Shown: positions 6,513 to 6,954 of the stretch, piece after piece | Position numbering within the stretch: the first letter of the stretch is position 1 | Layout: the number at the start of each line of letters is the position of its first letter | DNA from: Eubacteriaceae bacterium UBA7485 | Lineage (GTDB): Bacteria > Bacillota > Clostridia > Eubacteriales > Eubacteriaceae | Length of the DNA stretch: 6,954 nucleotides | Direction of reading: 5' to 3' | Assembly: GCA_002478485.1 (NCBI GenBank) | Contig: DLOL01000028.1 | Coordinates: 3,583 to 10,536 of the forward strand | The notes under the pieces: model-generated | Told to the model about the DNA's origin: nothing | Seen by the model: only the letters and a program-made list of their open reading frames with translations | The model's database searches: none | Translations under genes and position numbers: made by a program

Positions 6513-6954
6513 GCTTCCTCCCTGTAGAGATGCCTTGCCGCGTAAAGACCGTTGGCCGACGCCTGCATCAGTCCGCGGGTGATGCCCGCTCCGTCTCCGA
6601 GCGTGTAAAGATTTTTAAGACTGGTCTCAAAGGTGTCGTCCACCATGACCTTGTTGGAATAGAATTTCACTTCCACACCGTAGAGGAGCGTCTCGTCGCT
6701 GGCAAGCCCCGGCGCGATTTTATCAAGCGCCTTGATCATCTCGTCGAGGTCTACCATGATCCGGTACGGAAGCACCAGCCCGAGATCGCCCGGGACCGCG
6801 TCCTTAAGCGTCGGGACGATGTTGTTTCGGTAGAGCCGGCTCTCCGTGGTCCGCCTTCCGCGGATGAAGTCGCCGTAGCGCTGAACCAGGATTTTCTTTC
6901 CGGTCAGCATGTTGGCAAGCTCCGCAATCGAGCGGCCGTAGGCGATCGGCTGGT
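6497..6954 (-). CDS. C-terminal part of an NAD(P)/FAD-dependent oxidoreductase (partial)
   Basis: The frame is open from the right edge (first full codon at 6952) to TGA at 6499-6497, giving 151 residues of the protein's end; its start lies outside the window. The fragment begins QPIAYGRSIAELAN. Near fragment residues 116-130 it has YTLGDGAGITRGLMQ, the second FAD-contacting motif, followed by ASANGLYAARHL. This pattern resembles the uncharacterised FAD-dependent dehydrogenases often grouped as COG2509, whose reaction is not established. The N-terminal GxGxxG FAD fold cannot be checked here. An internal ATG at 6910 is not taken as the start because the frame and similarity continue upstream. 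It overlaps rsmI by 16 bases and probably heads, or belongs to, the rsmI-metG operon. The flavoprotein call is strong; the substrate is unknown. Confidence 0.85.
   Translation of the reverse strand, partial: QPIAYGRSIAELANMLTGKKILVQRYGDFIRGRRTTESRLYRNNIVPTLKDAVPGDLGLVLPYRIMVDLDEMIKALDKIAPGLASDETLLYGVEVKFYSNKVMVDDTFETSLKNLYTLGDGAGITRGLMQASANGLYAARHLYREEACPEN

Overview
The window looks like chromosomal DNA from a low-to-mid GC Gram-positive anaerobe of the Clostridia (Bacillota), plausibly Lachnospiraceae-like. This is inferred from the protein families, AAGGAG/AAGGGG-type ribosome binding sites, intrinsic terminators, and an rsmI-metG arrangement also known in Bacillus and clostridia. No database search was possible, so the taxonomic call is an inference. 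All five supported protein-coding genes lie on the minus strand, so the transcriptional order runs from high to low coordinates.

Layout in order of transcription. (1) 6954-6497: the C-terminal end of a flavin-dependent oxidoreductase, cut by the right edge. (2) 6512-5679: rsmI, a 16S rRNA 2'-O-methyltransferase. (3) 5682-3724: metG, methionyl-tRNA synthetase with a fused C-terminal tRNA-binding domain. These three genes overlap at both junctions (16 nt, then ATGA) and look like one translationally coupled unit for flavin redox and translation functions. The unit ends in a strong hairpin terminator (3712-3667), with a second hairpin just beyond it.

(4) 3239-3666 is the one long non-coding gap. 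It holds the metG terminator region, a short GC-richer stretch that reads like the tail of a protein on the plus strand, and about 280 bp of very AT-rich DNA that must contain the promoter and leader of the next gene. (5) 3238-1145: a membrane-anchored lipoteichoic-acid-synthase-like phosphoglycerol transferase, probably transcribed alone and closed by a terminator at 1097-1066. (6) 1053-1: a PLP-dependent Orn/Lys/Arg decarboxylase-family protein, cut by the left edge.

The window is mostly ordinary housekeeping sequence. I see no CRISPR array, tRNA, rRNA, insertion sequence or phage gene, and no convincing new system. The points worth a second look are in the 3239-3666 gap (a possible gene remnant, an AT-rich island, and a leader that may mask a ribosome binding site) and the promoter/terminator arrangement before the decarboxylase gene.
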